Source: CAAGNP01 sp045644725 (GTDB lineage: Bacteria; Bacteroidota; Bacteroidia; Bacteroidales; UBA932). Taken from it: 10,048 nucleotides of DNA. The notes beneath the pieces are model-generated. The model worked only from the letters and a program-made list of their open reading frames with translations, had not been told where the DNA came from and did no database searches. The translations under genes and the position numbers were made by a program. Of the stretch, positions 7,638-10,048 are shown piece after piece (positions within the stretch are counted from its first letter, which is position 1; each line of letters starts with the position of its first letter). Location: assembly GCA_045644725.1 (NCBI GenBank), contig JAZRHK010000157.1, forward strand, positions 1-10,048, in the 5' to 3' direction.

Positions 7638-7997
7638 ATGAAATGGATTCTTACCATATTGGGACTTGTATCACTGGGACTCGGCATTCTTGGTGCATTT
7701 CTCCCTGTCCTCCCCACTACCCCTCTCCTCCTGTTGGCTGCTGCTCTCTTTCTACGCAGTCACAAGGGACTTTACAGATGGTTGATGGACCACCCATTGC
7801 TTGGACCCTACATACGGAACTTTATGGTACATAAGGCCATCCCCCTGAGGATAAAAGTAATCGCCGTCACTACTGTGTGGATCACCCTGCTCTACTGTGC
7901 CATTTTTGTGGCAGGACATTGGGCATTGCGCCTTATGTTCATCGCCATTGCCATAGGGATTACTGTTCATGTATTATCTTATAAGACAATGAAATAG
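7638..7997 (+). CDS. DUF454 / YbaN-like inner-membrane protein
   Basis: This 119-residue protein has the family hallmarks: an N-terminal hydrophobic segment ending in LGAFLPVLPTTPLLLLAA (residues ~18-35), then FLRSHKG, a polar stretch with HPLLGPYIRNF (52-62) and AIPLRIKV (67-74), and two further membrane helices (~75-91 and 93-113). E. coli YbaN has the same length and plan. DUF454 proteins are small integral membrane proteins of no established biochemical function. There is no Shine-Dalgarno sequence, and the -7 element lies immediately upstream, so translation may start at or near the 5' end of the mRNA. The gene is divergent from the five-gene operon and converges on the WYL regulator with a 14-bp gap. 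Confidence 0.93.
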   Translation: MKWILTILGLVSLGLGILGAFLPVLPTTPLLLLAAALFLRSHKGLYRWLMDHPLLGPYIRNFMVHKAIPLRIKVIAVTTVWITLLYCAIFVAGHWALRLMFIAIAIGITVHVLSYKTMK

Positions 7998-8011
7998 AGC
8001 TATTTCGCAAG

Positions 8012-8902
8012 CTACCTGCCTGCATAATCCTGCAGATATTCTTCCAATCCGGGAGACTCTATGATCTCAATGTCGTGGGCAAGTCCTATGACGAAACGTC
8101 CCACACCTATGTAATTGCAGACATTGGTCTGAAGGAGCCAGTGAGTCGGGTCGCTTTGGGTGAGATATTGCTCAGCGAGAGGGTACTCCTCCAGAAGAAG
8201 GTTGTGGGACGAGATTCCGAGTTTGAGGGTGATGGGATATTGGTTCTCTCCTGTGATACGGAAAATGTCCACATAGCCCTGGCGGTGTTCCCCGGTATGG
8301 GCCCATCCGTCGGGGAGAATCTCGACAGAGCCGACACGTGCTACCTTGAAAAGCTTGTTTGCTTTGTCTGCTGGATCATAGCACCATACCTGGATATAGT
8401 TTGTGGTAAAGGCAAATGGCTCCACGTGGCGATCTCTGATGTTGGAGCCGTGGGAGGATGAGTACTCTTTCAAAATGACCTGTTTTCCCTCCTGGATAGC
8501 CTCACGGAGACGGTTGATGTTGTTGGCATTCTTTTGGCTGATGGTGCTTTTGGCCATAGATGTGCAGTCGTAGACACTGGAAAGTTTGTGGCGGAGATTG
8601 TTCTTGAGAGTGTTGTTCTCGTCCAGCCCCTCGAGCATCTGGTTGAAGATGTAGGCCTCCTCCTCTGTGAAATGTATCAGCTGGGATATATCCTTGAAGT
8701 GACGGCTCTCCTTGCCGAGCTTGTAGACACCCCCATCCAGTTTGTGGACTACGAAACCGGCATTTTTGAATGTGTCGATGTAGCGGTAGATGGAACGGTA
8801 TGAAGTGTCAAGCTTGTCTGCAAGCTCTTCTATCGTGTAATTAATGTTCCCTGTCATCAGTTTGATGAGTCTCAGGACCCTTTCGATTTTAGGCTGATCC
8901 AT
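8012..8902 (-). CDS. WYL-domain helix-turn-helix transcription regulator
   Basis: This 296-residue protein is a typical length for YafY-type regulators. Residues ~5-62 form a winged helix-turn-helix of the HTH_11/DeoR type (YTIEELADKLDTSYRSIYRY, then IDTFKNAGF). A linker with FTEEEAYIFNQML (78-90) leads to the WYL domain (~130-200). There the core reads R158-H-V-E-P-F-A-F, then N168-Y-I and later KLFKVARVGSVEIL. The W-Y-L signature is degenerate (N-Y-I), with W173 nearby. The C-terminal ~90 residues fit a WCX domain. WYL domains are thought to sense small ligands or nucleic acids; the ligand here is unknown. The promoter-proximal palindrome at 8935-8953 is a plausible binding site, suggesting autoregulation and control of the divergent transcript. 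Confidence 0.93.
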   Translation of the reverse strand: MDQPKIERVLRLIKLMTGNINYTIEELADKLDTSYRSIYRYIDTFKNAGFVVHKLDGGVYKLGKESRHFKDISQLIHFTEEEAYIFNQMLEGLDENNTLKNNLRHKLSSVYDCTSMAKSTISQKNANNINRLREAIQEGKQVILKEYSSSHGSNIRDRHVEPFAFTTNYIQVWCYDPADKANKLFKVARVGSVEILPDGWAHTGEHRQGYVDIFRITGENQYPITLKLGISSHNLLLEEYPLAEQYLTQSDPTHWLLQTNVCNYIGVGRFVIGLAHDIEIIESPGLEEYLQDYAGR

Positions 8903-8919
8903 AATTTTTCAAATTTTTA

Positions 8920-8927
8920 CAAATATA
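8920..8927 (-). promoter_or_regulatory. Predicted -7 promoter element (TATATTTG) of the WYL regulator gene
   Basis: Read on the minus strand, 8927 to 8920 is TATATTTG, an exact TAnnTTTG match. A TTTG on the same strand (complement of CAAA at 8950-8953) lies 22 nt upstream and is a good -33 candidate. The predicted transcript has a leader of roughly 10-15 nt. Confidence 0.6.
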
Positions 8928-8934
8928 ATGATTA

Positions 8935-8953
8935 TTTGACGAAAGTTGTCAAA
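8935..8953. promoter_or_regulatory. Palindrome TTTGAC-N7-GTCAAA, candidate operator between divergent promoters
   Basis: TTTGAC at 8935-8940 and GTCAAA at 8948-8953 are perfect inverted copies separated by 7 nt, a geometry typical of dimeric helix-turn-helix binding sites. The outer TTTG of each arm can serve as the -33 element of one of the two diverging promoters. A bound protein would therefore cover both. The WYL regulator encoded alongside is the obvious candidate protein, but that link is inference. Confidence 0.5.
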
Positions 8954-8962
8954 ATAAGGGTA

Positions 8963-8970
8963 TAGTTTTG
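8963..8970 (+). promoter_or_regulatory. Predicted -7 promoter element (TAGTTTTG) for the micro-ORF transcript
   Basis: TAGTTTTG matches TAnnTTTG. The TTTG of the palindrome at 8935-8938 lies 24 nt upstream, somewhat longer than the usual 19-21. The transcript would start near 8975 and carry the micro-ORF at 8998, and possibly continue through the hairpins into the dehydrogenase gene. Confidence 0.45.
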
Positions 8971-8997
8971 CTTTGTGAAACTTAAAAGGAGAGAAGA

Positions 8998-9057
8998 ATG
9001 GTAGCATTTGTCGGTATATTCATCTTTATAATTGCAGGTGTATCTGCTGGGAATTGA
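8998..9057 (+). CDS. Candidate 19-residue hydrophobic micropeptide
   Basis: ATG to TGA encodes MVAFVGIFIFIIAGVSAGN. Residues 2-16 are nearly all hydrophobic, enough for one short membrane segment, and there is no charged residue. AAAGGAGA at 8985-8992 puts GGAG 6 nt before the ATG, a near-ideal Shine-Dalgarno sequence in a window where such sequences are rare, and a -7 element lies 27 nt upstream of the ATG. Together these suggest real translation. It could be a small membrane regulator, a leader peptide for the downstream hairpins, or a toxin-like peptide; the sequence does not decide. A chance ORF of this length is also possible. Confidence 0.45.
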   Translation: MVAFVGIFIFIIAGVSAGN

Positions 9058-9073
9058 TTGGGATTACAGGTGT

Positions 9074-9121
9074 TTCGGCCAGGTCTGCAAAATTATGTTA
9101 GACCTGGCCACTTTGTTAACG
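9074..9121 (+). repeat. Hairpin element copy 1 (TTCGGCCAGGTC-N15-GACCTGGCC-N7-TAACG)
   Basis: GGCCAGGTCT (9077-9086) and AGACCTGGCC (9100-9109) are perfect inverted arms. A further G-T wobble pair (9087 with 9099) makes an 11-step stem with an 11-nt AT-rich loop. TAACG follows at 9117-9121. Only a weak T-rich stretch (ACTTTGTT) follows the stem, so it is not a convincing intrinsic terminator. The second copy lies exactly 86 bp downstream with identical internal spacing. Confidence 0.8.
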
Positions 9122-9159
9122 ACTAAGTGCTTCTTGATTAGGTAGTTGCGTTTTTGAAC

Positions 9160-9207
9160 TTCGGCCAGGTCGGACACTTTTTTGCCGACCTGGCCGGATG
9201 GGTAACG
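9160..9207 (+). repeat. Hairpin element copy 2, overlapping the SDR promoter region
   Basis: CGGCCAGGTCGG (9162-9173) and CCGACCTGGCCG (9185-9196) are perfect 12-bp inverted arms around an 11-nt loop containing six T. TAACG follows at 9203-9207. Relative to copy 1, the pairs just inside the shared arms change together (T-A to G-C, and G-T to G-C), keeping the stem. The right arm lies where the -33 region of the dehydrogenase promoter should be, about 20 bp before the -7 element at 9216. No T-run follows the stem, which argues against a simple terminator. Confidence 0.8.
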
Positions 9208-9215
9208 GAAATAGT

Positions 9216-9223
9216 TATATTTG
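9216..9223 (+). promoter_or_regulatory. Predicted -7 promoter element (TATATTTG) of the SDR gene
   Basis: TATATTTG is an exact TAnnTTTG match ending 4 nt before the ATG at 9228. Transcription would be expected to start at or beside the ATG, giving a leaderless mRNA. No TTTG is seen at the proper -33 distance; that position is filled by hairpin copy 2. Confidence 0.55.
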
Positions 9224-9227
9224 CAAT

Positions 9228-9896
9228 ATGAATATGAAAAAGTATAAAGTATTGGTTACCGGGACTTCGCAGGGGATCGGCCGTGCTATAGCGGAGCTTT
9301 TCCTGGAGAAAGGCCATCAGGTTATCGGCCTCGACCGTCAGCCTTCCACGATAGATGATCCAGAATATCTCCATTTCCAGTGTGATATAAGGGATACGGA
9401 TTCCCTTCCACAAATAGATGATGTGGAGATACTTATAAACAATGCCGGTACGCAGAACGAATCGGACATTGATATTAATCTGAAAGGGCTTATCTCCATT
9501 ACTGAAAGATACGGAGTACAGCCCCATATCCATTCTATTCTCAATATAGGGTCTGCAAGTGCACATACCGGTTCTGAGTTTCCCGAATATTGCGCCAGCA
9601 AAGGTGGCGTGGTGGCCTATACAAAAAATGTTGCCCTCCGCGTGGCCAAATATAATGCCACAGCCAACAGTCTCGATCCTGGTGGTGTCATTACCCCTCT
9701 CAATGCCCCCGTAATGGAAGACCCTGCACTTTGGGCTGAAATTATGGACCAGACCCCTCTCCGCAGATGGGCTACCGTGCAGGAGATTGCCCAGTGGGCA
9801 CATTTCCTCACTGCAACTCAGAGTTTCTGCACAGGTCAGAGTATAGTTGTGGATGGAGGTGAATCCATCAATTCCCATTTTGTATGGCCAGAGTAA
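9228..9896 (+). CDS. Short-chain dehydrogenase/reductase (SDR family)
   Basis: This is a 222-residue classical SDR, slightly shorter than the usual ~250. The nucleotide-binding motif TGTSQGIG is at residues 11-18, D36 ends the second beta-strand (favouring NAD(H), although R37 follows), NNAG is at 71-74, the catalytic serine is S109 or S111 in NIGSASA, and the YxxxK motif is Y121-C-A-S-K125. LDPGGVITPL (149-158) is the usual PG loop. The C-terminus keeps TGQSIVVDGG (202-211). The substrate is not evident. The frame extends upstream to an ATG at 9198, but that start would lie between hairpin copy 2 and the -7 element and adds ten residues unlike an SDR N-terminus, so ATG 9228 (or 9234) is preferred. 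Confidence 0.94.
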   Translation: MNMKKYKVLVTGTSQGIGRAIAELFLEKGHQVIGLDRQPSTIDDPEYLHFQCDIRDTDSLPQIDDVEILINNAGTQNESDIDINLKGLISITERYGVQPHIHSILNIGSASAHTGSEFPEYCASKGGVVAYTKNVALRVAKYNATANSLDPGGVITPLNAPVMEDPALWAEIMDQTPLRRWATVQEIAQWAHFLTATQSFCTGQSIVVDGGESINSHFVWPE

Positions 9897-9908
9897 GTAA
9901 TTATGGTG

Positions 9909-9931
9909 TCATTATATATTCGGGATAATGA
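9909..9931. promoter_or_regulatory. AT-rich palindrome TCATTAT-N9-ATAATGA, possible operator or weak terminator
   Basis: Perfect 7-bp arms at 9909-9915 and 9925-9931 flank a 9-nt spacer. It begins 12 bp after the dehydrogenase stop and ends 14 bp before the next -7 element, so it could end the SDR transcript or control the next gene. The stem is short and AT-rich and has no T-run directly after it, so an operator role seems at least as likely. Confidence 0.35.
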
Positions 9932-9945
9932 TCAAATATTAATGC

Positions 9946-9953
9946 TATTTTTG
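9946..9953 (+). promoter_or_regulatory. Predicted -7 promoter element (TATTTTTG) for the last gene
   Basis: TATTTTTG matches TAnnTTTG exactly, 26 nt before the ATG at 9980. The predicted transcript starts near 9958 with a ~20-nt leader. Only a weak TTCG (9919-9922) lies near the -33 position. Confidence 0.45.
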
Positions 9954-9979
9954 TGGTCTGAAATACGCAGATTACACAG

Positions 9980-10048
9980 ATGATGATATTTTTCTCCATT
10001 GCAGGTGCTGTCATACTGGCCTTCGTTCCACACATTCTATGGCTTCTA
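9980..10048 (+). CDS. 5' end of a gene for a hydrophobic, probably membrane or exported protein (runs off the window)
   Basis: Two adjacent ATG codons (9980 and 9983) open a frame that stays open to the window end, giving 23 residues beginning MMIFFSIAGAVILAF followed by VPHILWLL. It is almost wholly hydrophobic with no positive charge, which fits a first transmembrane segment better than a cleavable signal peptide. It has its own -7 element upstream. The family cannot be named from so little sequence. Confidence 0.5.
   Translation, partial: MMIFFSIAGAVILAFVPHILWLL

Noticed and set aside
7998..8011. Terminator in the 14-bp gap between DUF454 and the WYL gene
   Set aside because: The gap and flanks only give a short imperfect AGCT pairing with no T-run.
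9077..9109. Hairpin copy 1 as an intrinsic terminator of the micro-ORF transcript
   Set aside because: The stem is strong but the following ACTTTGTT is a poor U-tract, and the duplicated, spacing-conserved design is not explained by termination. It remains a lesser possibility.
9095..9145. 16-codon ORF starting in the loop of hairpin copy 1
   Set aside because: It has no ribosome binding site, and its start would be enclosed by the stem. It has no property beyond chance.
9198..9227. ATG at 9198 as the start of the SDR protein
   Set aside because: It abuts hairpin copy 2 and lies upstream of the -7 element. The added residues do not resemble an SDR N-terminus, which should begin just before the first beta-strand.
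9138..9878. 246-residue open frame on the minus strand opposite the SDR gene
   Set aside because: It lies entirely antisense to a gene with all SDR motifs, shows no recognisable domain, and its 3' end runs through hairpin copy 2. It is a shadow frame.

Overview
The window looks like chromosomal DNA from a member of the Bacteroidetes, most likely the order Bacteroidales. The evidence is promoter-like TAnnTTTG elements (the Bacteroides -7 consensus) in front of most transcription units, few Shine-Dalgarno sequences, AT-rich start regions, and exported proteins with short MKK-type signal peptides. I see no rRNA, tRNA, CRISPR array, insertion sequence or phage gene. The species cannot be fixed from sequence alone.

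Layout. Positions 1-945 (+) hold the 3' end of an unrecognised helical protein and a GNAT N-acetyltransferase, 24 bp apart. Positions 938-7563 (-) hold five genes spaced 24 bp apart or less, probably one operon read right to left: a secreted two-enzyme fusion (EEP nuclease/phosphodiesterase domain, fibronectin-like linker, metallophosphoesterase domain); a Tat-exported, probably lipid-anchored aldo/keto reductase with two 4Fe-4S motifs; a secreted parallel beta-helix protein; a second secreted protein that shares its N-terminal ~175 residues with the beta-helix protein; and a CDF-family Zn2+-type efflux transporter. The GNAT and CDF genes run tail to tail and overlap by 8 bp.

A 74-bp divergent promoter region (7564-7637) separates this operon from a small DUF454/YbaN-like membrane protein (+). 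That gene converges on a WYL-domain transcription regulator (-, 8012-8902).

The 325 bp from 8903 to 9227 are the least ordinary part of the window. They hold divergent promoter elements around the palindrome TTTGAC-N7-GTCAAA; a 19-codon hydrophobic micro-ORF with an unusually strong Shine-Dalgarno sequence; and two copies, exactly 86 bp apart, of a hairpin-forming element (TTCGGCCAGGTC-N15-GACCTGGCC-N7-TAACG). The second copy sits where the -33 region of the following short-chain dehydrogenase gene should be. The window ends with a small AT-rich palindrome, another -7 element and the first 23 codons of a hydrophobic protein.

How the parts may work together. Four of the five operon products are exported. 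Two are metal-dependent phosphoester hydrolases fused in one chain, and the last gene handles divalent metal, so an envelope scavenging or metal-linked function is possible but is inference. The WYL regulator, the palindrome, the micro-ORF, the twin hairpins and the dehydrogenase may form a small regulatory module. That is the best candidate here for something undescribed.
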